A DNA stretch of 64,000 nt from Sulfuricurvum sp. (GTDB lineage Bacteria > Campylobacterota > Campylobacteria > Campylobacterales > Sulfurimonadaceae). Shown in pieces: positions 7,899 through 15,941 of this stretch (the stretch's first letter is position 1; the number at the start of each line of letters is the position of its first letter). The position numbers were made by a program, and so were the translations under genes. The DNA is taken from NCBI GenBank assembly GCA_024637295.1, contig JAGXFL010000009.1, positions 62,001-126,000 on the forward strand, written 5' to 3'. The notes beneath the pieces are model-generated. The model saw only the letters and a program-made list of their open reading frames with translations. It was not told where the DNA came from and did not search any database.

Positions 7899-9085
7899 TA
7901 CATTTTTCCATCAAGGTATTTCCCGGTTTCTTTATGACCAAAATCGGGGATCATTTCAAAAAAAAGTTCAACTATTTGGTCTTTAGTCCATGTCTGGATA
8001 TTTTTCATTTGATTGATTTTATTTGTGAAATGATTGAGTTTTGATTCATCATAATCAGGTTCATTTTTTATGACACCAAGATTTTGGAATCTTTCCATAT
8101 CCAACGTCTCATGATCGGTAAAGAATTCTTCAAAATCTTTTTCTCCCGTTGTGTCACTGGCGGTAAACAGACATGGCCATTGTCCCTGATCGGGCAAGCT
8201 TTTTGCCAGTTCTCTCGCTTCGTCTTCGTTGTCGCAAAGGTAGGGATCGTATCCCAAGTTTCTAAGATATTTTACCGCAATATCAGCAAAGCTGATGAGG
8301 TGAAGGGCCTCGCTGAGTTTTGGGAAAAATATGTCGCGGTTTTCACCGAAAACACACGACATCAAGCACAGTTCACCTGATTCTTGAGGTGTGACAAAAT
8401 AGCGTTTGATATCATTGGGCGCGACGATAGGTTGGCGTTTTTGTATCCGTTGATTGAATCCATGCAGAAGCGAACCATCACTAAATGCGACATTGGCAAA
8501 ACGTGCCGTGGAAATAGTAATCTCTTGACTTCGGCGCATTAAATACATTTCCATGATTCGTTTACTCGCACCCATCATATTGACAGGATTAGCCGCTTTG
8601 TCAGTAGAAACACAAAAATATTTTTTTGTCCCTTTATGGATTGATTGCTGGAGCGTTTTATCGGTATTAAAAATATTTACGTTTATCATTCGCATAAGAG
8701 TAAAAGGGTCTTTTTCGCTTCTCACATGCTTGAGTGCTGAAAGATTCAACACGTAATCGTATTGCCCGTCCGATTCGATGAAAGCATCGTATTCGACCGA
8801 TCCGATATCCAGAGCAAAGGTTTGAAAATCTCCGTCGATATAACCGTAAGAACTTCGAATGTCTCGTACAAGTTCAACCATGTTATTTTCACTGATATCG
8901 ACGACATGGAGTTTCTTTGGATTTCGCTTGAAGATCTCTTTGGTGACTGCTTGACCAATCGATCCGGCTGCGCCAATGACTAAAAATGTTGAAGAAGAGA
9001 CAATACGTGAGAGTTCTGCTTCATGAATTGCTATGTCTTGATGAAACAGTTCTTTGTCACGACCTATGAGAGATAATATATTCAT
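7898..9085 (-). CDS. Nucleotide-sugar 4,6-dehydratase (CapD/PseB-like, LegB role)
   Basis: This 395-residue SDR of the Polysacc_synt_2 family has a Rossmann motif LVIGAAGSIGQAV at about residues 35-47. A KHVRSEKDPF block and VSTDKAANPVNMMGASKRIME follow; the MGASK stretch is at the catalytic YxxxK position with Met for Tyr, as in other soluble CapD/PseB-like inverting dehydratases. It is inferred to make the 4-keto-6-deoxy-HexNAc substrate for LegC. It is longer than PseB (about 330) with an extra C-terminal tail, and it is not the GalE-like LegB of Campylobacter jejuni, so donor (UDP or GDP) and C5 stereochemistry are open. It overlaps the wbpE-like gene by 4 nt. Confidence 0.85.
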   Translation of the reverse strand: MNILSLIGRDKELFHQDIAIHEAELSRIVSSSTFLVIGAAGSIGQAVTKEIFKRNPKKLHVVDISENNMVELVRDIRSSYGYIDGDFQTFALDIGSVEYDAFIESDGQYDYVLNLSALKHVRSEKDPFTLMRMINVNIFNTDKTLQQSIHKGTKKYFCVSTDKAANPVNMMGASKRIMEMYLMRRSQEITISTARFANVAFSDGSLLHGFNQRIQKRQPIVAPNDIKRYFVTPQESGELCLMSCVFGENRDIFFPKLSEALHLISFADIAVKYLRNLGYDPYLCDNEDEARELAKSLPDQGQWPCLFTASDTTGEKDFEEFFTDHETLDMERFQNLGVIKNEPDYDESKLNHFTNKINQMKNIQTWTKDQIVELFFEMIPDFGHKETGKYLDGKM

Positions 9086-10167
9086 AGATGACTCACAATA
9101 TACATAATCTCATCTTCATTTAAGAAAGGATTCATCGGCAAACTCATGATCTCCTGCGAGACTTTTTCACTGATAGGAAAAGCACCTTTTTCATATCTAA
9201 GATAATTAAAACATTCTTGCAGATGCAGTGGCATCGGATAATGAACAGCTGTAGGGATGTTTGCTTCTTTAAGACGCATTTGAAGAGCTTCTCGGTTTTG
9301 CACTCGGATTGAGTATTGTGCCCATGAAGAGGTACAGTCCGATTTTACCATAGGAAGAATATAATTTTTATTTGAGAGAGCTTTGGTGTATCTGGTTGCC
9401 ACTGTTTGTCGAAGAGCTAAATCTTTTTTATAATATTTTAGTTTGACATTAAGGACAGCTGCTTGGATCGTATCGAATCGGCCGCCCAATCCGATATATT
9501 GATGATGATAACGCTTGCTTTGACCATGCAGACGCAAGCTTTTCATTTTTTCTGCAAAAGCATCATCGTCTGTAAATATTGCTCCGCCATCGCCATAGCA
9601 TCCAAGTGGTTTAGCCGGGAAAAAACTGGTACAAGAGATATCTCCTAAAGTACTGTCTGTTTTGCCTTTGTAGGTGCTTCCAAAGCTTTGAGCACCATCG
9701 AGGATGACTTTCAAAGAATATTTCTTGGCAACGGCTTGGATTGCATCCATATCGGCAGGTTGACCATATAGGCTGACAGGGATAATTGCTTTTGTTCTCT
9801 CTGTAATAACTGCTTCTATCTTAGATGGATCAATATTATATGTTAATTCATCAATATCGACGAATACAGGTTTTGCGCCTAAAAATGCTATTGTCTCAGC
9901 AGTAGCGATGAAGGTAAAGGGAGTTGTGATGATTTCATCACCAGGCTTAATATCCAGTGCCATCATTGCGAGCAACAATGCATCCGTCCCACTGCTACAG
10001 CTTATTGCGTGTTTTGCCCCTGTATATGTTTTTAATGAATCTTCAAGTTGCGTGATTTCTTCGCCCATAATGAAATTACAGTTTCGCATAACTTTGATGA
10101 CTGCTTGTTCGATCTCATCTTGATAAAGAGCATGCTGATATTGAAGATTTGCAAAATCAATTTTCAT
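9082..10167 (-). CDS. wbpE: UDP-2-acetamido-2-deoxy-3-oxo-glucuronate 3-aminotransferase, WbpE
   Basis: This 361-residue DegT/DnrJ/EryC1 aminotransferase begins KIDFANLQYQHALYQDEIE, as expected for WbpE. Lys186 in FFPAKPLGCYGDGG is the internal aldimine lysine; ILDGAQSFGS carries the Asp that contacts the PLP nitrogen. In the Pseudomonas/Bordetella pathway WbpE uses glutamate to aminate C3 of UDP-3-keto-GlcNAcA made by WbpB. The gene sits directly after wbpD (4-nt overlap) and wbpB, completing the set. A different DegT aminotransferase (LegC) lies two genes downstream; the two are clearly distinct subgroups. Confidence 0.9.
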   Translation of the reverse strand: MKIDFANLQYQHALYQDEIEQAVIKVMRNCNFIMGEEITQLEDSLKTYTGAKHAISCSSGTDALLLAMMALDIKPGDEIITTPFTFIATAETIAFLGAKPVFVDIDELTYNIDPSKIEAVITERTKAIIPVSLYGQPADMDAIQAVAKKYSLKVILDGAQSFGSTYKGKTDSTLGDISCTSFFPAKPLGCYGDGGAIFTDDDAFAEKMKSLRLHGQSKRYHHQYIGLGGRFDTIQAAVLNVKLKYYKKDLALRQTVATRYTKALSNKNYILPMVKSDCTSSWAQYSIRVQNREALQMRLKEANIPTAVHYPMPLHLQECFNYLRYEKGAFPISEKVSQEIMSLPMNPFLNEDEIMYIVSHL

Positions 10168-10739
10168 AATACCTCTTTGAGAAGATCATTCTCTATTTTA
10201 TATTTGCTACCATCGTATTCGTCAATAGCTTCATCATTGTGATCAAAAATCAAGGTATTTCCGGCACGACTCACCCATCCAATTTGTTTAGCGGGAACGC
10301 CGACCATTAGTGAGTAGGATTTAACATCACGATTGACTACCGCACCACTTCCGATTAGAGCATATTCGCCAATTGTTATACCACAGACAATAGTCGCATT
10401 GGCTCCGATACTGCATCCTTTTTTAAGCAGTGTTTTTTTAAATTCCTCACGACGGGTGATAAAGGCTCTAGGATTGATGACATTGGTGAAAACCATACTT
10501 GGTCCTAAAAACACATCATCTTCACACTCTACACCCTCATAAATACTTATATTGTTTTGGACTTTGACACCGTTGCCAATCGTTACATTTGGACCGATAA
10601 CACAGTTTTGGCCAAATGAGCAATTCATACCGATGACACTACCGCTTAATACATGACTGAAGTGCCAGATTTTAGTATGGTCCCCAATCGTCACATCTTT
10701 ATCGATATACGTACTTTCATGAGCGAAAAAATCAGCCAT
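10164..10739 (-). CDS. wbpD: UDP-2-acetamido-3-amino-2,3-dideoxy-glucuronate N-acetyltransferase, WbpD
   Basis: This 191-residue hexapeptide-repeat acetyltransferase has the WbpD pattern. It starts HESTYIDKDVTIGDHTKIWHF, continues as a regular left-handed helix (GNGVKVQNNISIYEGVE), and has a loop FITRREEFKKTLLKKG followed by ANATIVCGITIGEYALIGSGAVV. WbpD acetylates the 3-amino group to give UDP-2,3-diacetamido-2,3-dideoxy-glucuronic acid. It overlaps the oxidoreductase gene by 8 nt and wbpE by 4 nt, so translation of the three is probably coupled. Confidence 0.92.
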   Translation of the reverse strand: MADFFAHESTYIDKDVTIGDHTKIWHFSHVLSGSVIGMNCSFGQNCVIGPNVTIGNGVKVQNNISIYEGVECEDDVFLGPSMVFTNVINPRAFITRREEFKKTLLKKGCSIGANATIVCGITIGEYALIGSGAVVNRDVKSYSLMVGVPAKQIGWVSRAGNTLIFDHNDEAIDEYDGSKYKIENDLLKEVL

Positions 10740-11700
10740 TCGTTATTTTCTCACAAAAAGGGTGATAGTCACCAGCAAGACCTATGGGTAATAAATGGCG
10801 AATTTGGGAAACGATTTCAATTGAATTACGGGCTTCTTCTAGGCCGAATCCATGTCCATCAAGAATATGTTTATAACTTGCAGTATGAAGATCGGTAAAT
10901 CCTTCACTGAACTCAAAATCTTCACCATCAACAGTTATACTGCGATAGGTACGCGATCCAGTAGTTTTTACATTTTCAGGGATATGATCATAGTTGACAG
11001 AAAGAAACCAGCGGACTTTAGCATTTTTAAGTTTCATATACCCTGCATTCGTGTCTGAGTGTTTGATATGGACAATATTTTCTTCAACCGGTCCAAAGAT
11101 CCAACTGAGCATATCAAAAAAATGAACGCCTATATTTGAAGCTATACCACCGGATTTAGCTTCATCCCCTTTCCAGCTTACAAAGTACCATCTTCCGCGA
11201 CTGGTTAAATAGGTCAAATCAATATCATAAATTTTATCTGGATTTTCAGAAAGTTCTTGTGTAATTTTTTCTTTCAGAGCTATGATTGAATCATGAAGGC
11301 GCAGTTGTAAAATAGTATAAACTTTTTTATTTGTTTCACGCTCAATAAGTTGAAGTTGTTCCAGGTTATGCGGATTTAGCACTAAAGGCTTTTCACAAAT
11401 AGCATGTGCACCACTTTTTAGTGCAAATCTGATATGACTGTCATGCAAGTAGTTTGGACTTGCGATAGCGATATACTCGATTTTTTTGTCATTCTCACGA
11501 TGATACTTGTCTATAAATCGATCAAAACGTTCAAATTCAGTAAAGAAATGAGCTTCGGGAAAGTGGCTGTCCATAATGCCGATGCCATCATACTTATCCA
11601 AAGCAGCAACAAGAATGTTCCCTGTCTCCTTAATTGCTTTCATATGGCGGGGAGCGATGTAGCCAGCAGCACCAATTAGAGCAAAACGTTTAGTGTCCAT
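10732..11700 (-). CDS. wbpB: UDP-GlcNAcA 3-dehydrogenase, WbpB (Gfo/Idh/MocA family)
   Basis: This 322-residue NAD-dependent oxidoreductase opens with RFALIGAAGYIAPRHMKAI. It has the family EKP motif in AICEKPLVLNP and a SNIGVHFFDMLSWIFG block with the catalytic-site histidine characteristic of WbpB/WlbA. It oxidises C3 of UDP-GlcNAcA to a ketone, recycling NADH with 2-oxoglutarate in known members. It starts by TAATG overlap with the UDP-GlcNAc 6-dehydrogenase gene and feeds WbpE and WbpD encoded next, so the four enzymes form an ordered pathway. Confidence 0.9.
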   Translation of the reverse strand: MDTKRFALIGAAGYIAPRHMKAIKETGNILVAALDKYDGIGIMDSHFPEAHFFTEFERFDRFIDKYHRENDKKIEYIAIASPNYLHDSHIRFALKSGAHAICEKPLVLNPHNLEQLQLIERETNKKVYTILQLRLHDSIIALKEKITQELSENPDKIYDIDLTYLTSRGRWYFVSWKGDEAKSGGIASNIGVHFFDMLSWIFGPVEENIVHIKHSDTNAGYMKLKNAKVRWFLSVNYDHIPENVKTTGSRTYRSITVDGEDFEFSEGFTDLHTASYKHILDGHGFGLEEARNSIEIVSQIRHLLPIGLAGDYHPFCEKITNG

Positions 11701-12953
11701 TATAATCTTCCATCTGCATTTGTAAGGATAGATTTGATATCAAAGATGACTTGACTACTGTTCTGGAAATTCATTGTTTTATAGTTGTCATGTGCTACAG
11801 CCAACACTATCGCATCATAGGAGTCTGTTTGTAAGGTTGCTGAATTAACAAGGTCGAGACCGTATTCATGTTTAACTTCAGCGGCATCTGCCCAATAGTC
11901 ACTTACGTCAATTTGGCATCCAAACTCTTTTAATTCCTGTATTACGTCAATAACACGGCTATTTCTGATATCAGGGCAGTTTTCTTTAAATGTTATCCCC
12001 AATACAAGTACTTTAGAACCTTCAATTCTATGTCCTTTTTTAATCATTAGCTTAATGACTTGATTGGCTACATAGATTCCCATATTATCGTTTAGTCTTC
12101 TCCCTGCAAGAATGATTTCAGGGTTATAGCCTACTTCTTGTGCTTTATGAGTCAAATAGTAAGGATCAACTCCAATGCAGTGTCCACCTACAAGGCCGGG
12201 TTTGAATTTTAAAAAGTTCCATTTGGTTCCTGCCGCCTCGAGTACTGCATTAGTGTCAATTCCAAGCCGGCTAAAAATCATAGAAAGTTCATTGACAAAA
12301 GCAATATTAATATCACGTTGTGAGTTTTCGATTACCTTAGCTGCTTCGGCCACTTTGATAGTAGGAGCTAAGTGGGTTCCTGCCGTGATAATACTGGCAT
12401 AAAGGTCATTGACTTTTTTCCCAATTTCAGGGGTACTTCCACTGGTGATTTTCTTAATCTTTGTGACGGTATGCTCTTTGTCGCCTGGATTAATACGCTC
12501 TGGGCTGTAGCCACAGAAAAAATCTATATTGAATTTAAGTTCTGAGAATTTTTCAAGAACAGGTACACAATCTTCTTCTGTTGCCCCTGGATACACTGTC
12601 GATTCATAGATGACAATATCATTTTTTTTGAGTACTTTACCAATCGTTTCACTTGCTTTTATGAGAGGTGTAAGATCAGGTTTTTTATGCTTATCGATAG
12701 GTGTAGGAACGGTTACGATATAAATGTTGCAATCTCGAATATCATCAATATTGAGTGTAAACATCATCCCATTGTTTAATGCTTCTTTGACTTGTGATTC
12801 ATTAAGTTCCAATGTACGATCGTAACCATTACGTAATTCATCGATACGCCATTGGGCAATATCAAATCCTACTACAGGATATTTTTCACTAAAAGCATGA
12901 GCTAGTGGAAGTCCTACGTAACCTAAACCGATAACACAAATTTTATTTTTCAT
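11700..12953 (-). CDS. UDP-N-acetylglucosamine 6-dehydrogenase (WbpA/TviB type)
   Basis: This nucleotide-sugar dehydrogenase begins [15 protein letters not shown] (NAD-binding). It has an [17 protein letters not shown] segment, the catalytic Cys in [15 protein letters not shown], and a C-terminal UDP-binding domain ([18 protein letters not shown]). The sequence is more TviB/WbpO-like than like the hexose-specific Ugd enzymes. It should oxidise UDP-GlcNAc twice to UDP-GlcNAcA, the substrate of WbpB. I start it at the ATG at 12953: GAGGAG lies 5-6 nt upstream and it forms an ATGA overlap with the epimerase stop. A reading from 12989 would add 12 residues inside the previous gene. Confidence 0.9.
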   Translation of the reverse strand: MKNKICVIGLGYVGLPLAHAFSEKYPVVGFDIAQWRIDELRNGYDRTLELNESQVKEALNNGMMFTLNIDDIRDCNIYIVTVPTPIDKHKKPDLTPLIKASETIGKVLKKNDIVIYESTVYPGATEEDCVPVLEKFSELKFNIDFFCGYSPERINPGDKEHTVTKIKKITSGSTPEIGKKVNDLYASIITAGTHLAPTIKVAEAAKVIENSQRDINIAFVNELSMIFSRLGIDTNAVLEAAGTKWNFLKFKPGLVGGHCIGVDPYYLTHKAQEVGYNPEIILAGRRLNDNMGIYVANQVIKLMIKKGHRIEGSKVLVLGITFKENCPDIRNSRVIDVIQELKEFGCQIDVSDYWADAAEVKHEYGLDLVNSATLQTDSYDAIVLAVAHDNYKTMNFQNSSQVIFDIKSILTNADGRL

Positions 12954-14014
12954 GATTTCTCCTCGACTTGAAAAAAATCTAAATACCAATCTACAAATTT
13001 ATTGATTCCTTCTTGGATCGGAGTGGCAGGTTTGTAGTCCAAGTCTTTTACTAGATCACTGACATCAGCATACGTTGCAGGAACGTCACCAGCTTGAATA
13101 GGGAGAAAGTTTTTTTGTATAGTTTTTCCTAAACGTGTTTCAATAGCAGTGATAAAATCCATTAGCTTAACAGGATTATTATTACCAATATTATAAATTT
13201 TGTAAGGAGCTGAAGAAGTTGAGGTCTGACCGGTCTTTCCGTTCCATTGCGAATCAGATTTGGCAGGATTTTCAATAACTCTAATCACCCCTTCGACTAT
13301 GTCATCGATATAGGTGAAGTCTCTGAGCATCTCGCCATTATTGAAGACATCAATAGGTTTGCCCTCTAGCGCTGCTTTGACAAATAGATAGAGTGCCATG
13401 TCAGGGCGTCCCCATGGACCGTATACGGTAAAGAAACGAAGGCCTGTTGTGCTGATTCCAAATAGATGGCTGTAGGTATGTGCCATGAGTTCGTTTGATT
13501 TTTTGCTCGCGGCATAAAGGCTAATAGGATGATCTACATTGTGATTGGTACTAAATGGAAGCTCTTCATTCAAACCATAAACGGATGAAGAAGAAGCATA
13601 CGAGAGGTTCTTTACTCCAGTATGTCTGCAACATTCCAAGATATTTATAAAGCCAATGATATTACTGTCAATATAAGCATCAGGATTTGTGAGTGAATAA
13701 CGTACCCCTGCCTGCGCTGCTAGGTTACATACAGCATCAAACTTCTCTGCTTCAAATAGCTGCATCATGGCATCTTTGTCTTCTAAGTTCAGCTTGATAA
13801 ATCGATAAGTCGAATGTTTAGAAGATGTGACAAGTTGGTTGTATTCAATCAGATTTTTAGCTATACCGGCTCTTTCTAGTCGGCCATATTTGACGGTTTG
13901 ATCGTAATAATCATTAATATTATCTAAACCAACAATATTGTAACCGCGCTTGATCAATTCAATTGCTAGATGAGAACCGATAAAGCCCGCTGTGCCGGTA
14001 ATGAGAATTTTCAT
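12950..14014 (-). CDS. UDP-uronate 4-epimerase-like SDR (CapI/LspL family)
   Basis: This 354-residue extended SDR has [12 protein letters not shown] at residues 7-18, [10 protein letters not shown], and the catalytic pair in [12 protein letters not shown]. The [15 protein letters not shown] block is typical of UDP-glucuronate 4-epimerases. It would interconvert UDP-GlcA and UDP-GalA; lying between metK and a UDP-GlcNAc 6-dehydrogenase, it may instead act on UDP-GlcNAcA to give UDP-GalNAcA, which is inference. Its ATG overlaps the metK stop by one base (TAATG), so its translation is probably coupled to MetK. Confidence 0.88.
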   Translation of the reverse strand: MKILITGTAGFIGSHLAIELIKRGYNIVGLDNINDYYDQTVKYGRLERAGIAKNLIEYNQLVTSSKHSTYRFIKLNLEDKDAMMQLFEAEKFDAVCNLAAQAGVRYSLTNPDAYIDSNIIGFINILECCRHTGVKNLSYASSSSVYGLNEELPFSTNHNVDHPISLYAASKKSNELMAHTYSHLFGISTTGLRFFTVYGPWGRPDMALYLFVKAALEGKPIDVFNNGEMLRDFTYIDDIVEGVIRVIENPAKSDSQWNGKTGQTSTSSAPYKIYNIGNNNPVKLMDFITAIETRLGKTIQKNFLPIQAGDVPATYADVSDLVKDLDYKPATPIQEGINKFVDWYLDFFQVEEKS

Positions 14015-15213
14015 TAACGCAACGCCTCAAATTTTTCTAATTCATCCAACTTTTCCCATGGATAGTCGCTTTGTCCAACTTGCCCACGGCTTGCAACATC
14101 AGCGTACAAAAATGTCTCTTCACTAGGGTGATCAAGATTGAATTTCTTCGTAATCCAGTTAGGAGTCAATGAAAAGTTGTCCATAACAAATTGAGAGAGG
14201 ATATCGTCATTCAGTCCCTCAATAGAAGTGCCATAGGTGTCAACGGCAACGGAAGTAGGTTTCGCTACTCCGATGGCGTACGATATTTGCACCACACATT
14301 TTTTTGCCAATTCTGCTGCCACAATATGTTTAGCGAGCCAACGGGCTGCATAAAGACCCGAGCGGTCAACTTTGGTATAGTCTTTTGAACTTTGGGCACC
14401 GCCACCAATAGGGGCGTACCCGCCGAAACTATCCACGATGAGTTTCCGTCCTGTAAGTCCGCTATCGTGTAAGCTAGAGTGGGAAACGTATTTGCCCGTT
14501 GGATTGATATGTATGATACAAGTTTTTGGGTCAAATAACTCTGGTGGAAGTCCCGTATCTAGGATAAGCTCCATGATTAGTTCGCGCACTTGATCAATAC
14601 TCATAGTATTAACACATGGAGCTGAAACAACAATGGTATGAATGGCTTGTGGATTACAGTTTTCAAAGTTGTCTTTGACTCCATAATCCATAGTCACTTG
14701 AGTCTTGATGTCAACGCCTAACTTGTGTGGATGAGCAAGTGCATAGTGATACACTTTTTCCATAAGCATACGCGCATAGGTAATAGCACTTGGCATGTAA
14801 TTAGCCGTTTCACAGTCAGCATAGCCAAACATGATCCCCTGATCGCCTGCCCCGGTCTCACCGTCTTCTTGGTCAACACCTTGATTGATGTCTGGAGATT
14901 GACGATTCAAAAGTACCTGTACCTCTACGTCATCAGGATGAAGACACTCTTCTCGTGTAAAATTCGGATTACCGTCATACCCGATTTTTTTGAGCGCATC
15001 AATAGCAATCTTTTTGTATTCTTTGGTGCTTAATTGTGTTGCTGATGTAACTTCTCCACCAATAACAACATGTTTGCCTGCTACAAATACTTCACTGGCA
15101 ACACGGCTTTTTGGGTCACCGATGATTAGGCGGTCTACAATACTGTCGGCAATGATATCAGCACATTTGTCGGGATGGCCTGGGGAGACTACTTCACTGG
15201 TAAAAAGGTACAC
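14014..15213 (-). CDS. metK: S-adenosylmethionine synthetase
   Basis: MetK makes AdoMet from methionine and ATP in the cytosol. The protein (399 residues from GTG) starts YLFTSEVVSPGHPDKCAD and holds GAGDQGIMFGYA, the GGGAQSSKDYTK phosphate-binding loop region and a DSFGGYAPIGGG block. I choose the GTG at 15213: AAGGAAG sits 5 nt upstream and this matches the family start. The ATG at 15258 is unlikely, because the -10 box at 15260-15265 puts the transcript start downstream of it. It is the first gene of the long sugar operon, coupled to the epimerase by a 1-nt overlap. AdoMet turnover also links it to luxS at the other end of the window. Confidence 0.95.
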   Translation of the reverse strand: MYLFTSEVVSPGHPDKCADIIADSIVDRLIIGDPKSRVASEVFVAGKHVVIGGEVTSATQLSTKEYKKIAIDALKKIGYDGNPNFTREECLHPDDVEVQVLLNRQSPDINQGVDQEDGETGAGDQGIMFGYADCETANYMPSAITYARMLMEKVYHYALAHPHKLGVDIKTQVTMDYGVKDNFENCNPQAIHTIVVSAPCVNTMSIDQVRELIMELILDTGLPPELFDPKTCIIHINPTGKYVSHSSLHDSGLTGRKLIVDSFGGYAPIGGGAQSSKDYTKVDRSGLYAARWLAKHIVAAELAKKCVVQISYAIGVAKPTSVAVDTYGTSIEGLNDDILSQFVMDNFSLTPNWITKKFNLDHPSEETFLYADVASRGQVGQSDYPWEKLDELEKFEALR

Positions 15214-15259
15214 TATTGCTTCCTTGCTGGTGATTTTTATTAATAAATGATATTGCAAG

Positions 15260-15265
15260 ATTATA
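15260..15265 (-). promoter_or_regulatory. Promoter -10 box for metK and the sugar operon
   Basis: On the minus strand the sequence reads TTTTGTATAATCTTGC, a consensus TATAAT preceded by TG one base upstream, as in Campylobacterota sigma-70 promoters. The predicted transcript start near 15253 leaves a leader of about 40 nt before the GTG of metK. Confidence 0.6.
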
Positions 15266-15359
15266 CAAAAGAGTTAATTAAACTGCTCTTTAGATATAAA
15301 ATATTCTAGTGGTATTTACATGGAAATAGGGTAATATTACTTAAAAAAAGAGCAAATAA

Positions 15360-15941
15360 ATGAGCCGCATCGATAATGCTACTTTTTATCATGCGTCAAT
15401 CGCCGAGTATGGATTGAATGCGCGAGGGGTGCACTGGCATTCAACGCAAGCTCAAGAAATTCGTTTCGATCAGCTTTTGGCATTATTGCCCTTGAATGTT
15501 CAAAGTATTATGGATGCAGGATGCGGTTTTGGGGACCTGTATTGGTATATGAATGATCAGCAAAGAGCATCAATAGAGTATATTGGCTTGGACGCACTTG
15601 AAGTAATGGTGCACGAAGCGCAGATACGTACAGCTAAGACGATTTATCAATGTGACATTCTAAATGATCCATTACCAAAGGGCGATTTTTATTTGTGTAG
15701 TGGAGCGCTTAATATTTTGACTCGTTATGAAGCGCACCGATTTATACGGCGCTGTTATGATGCTTCCGATAGGGGAATCATCTTTAATTTTTTAGAGGGA
15801 GAAGATACTTCGAAGACCTATAATTATCTTCAGGTAAATCAGATTGAAGCACTTGGGCGTCATTTAGGTGCACGTATGAAATTTCGAACTGGGTATTACA
15901 AAGATGATTGTACGGTTGCGTTTTATAAAGGTGTCTTTTAA
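15360..15941 (+). CDS. SAM-dependent class I methyltransferase
   Basis: This 193-residue protein has motif I in IMDAGCGFGDLYWYM (about residues 50-64), an acidic residue ending the next strand (YIGLDAL) and a later CSGALNIL strand, so a class I Rossmann methyltransferase is well supported. The substrate is not recognisable. It is divergent from metK across a 146-nt gap and shares a 1-nt TAATG junction with the asparagine synthetase gene, so the two are one transcript. The pairing suggests modification of a small molecule or surface sugar; this is inference. Confidence 0.8.
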   Translation: MSRIDNATFYHASIAEYGLNARGVHWHSTQAQEIRFDQLLALLPLNVQSIMDAGCGFGDLYWYMNDQQRASIEYIGLDALEVMVHEAQIRTAKTIYQCDILNDPLPKGDFYLCSGALNILTRYEAHRFIRRCYDASDRGIIFNFLEGEDTSKTYNYLQVNQIEALGRHLGARMKFRTGYYKDDCTVAFYKGVF

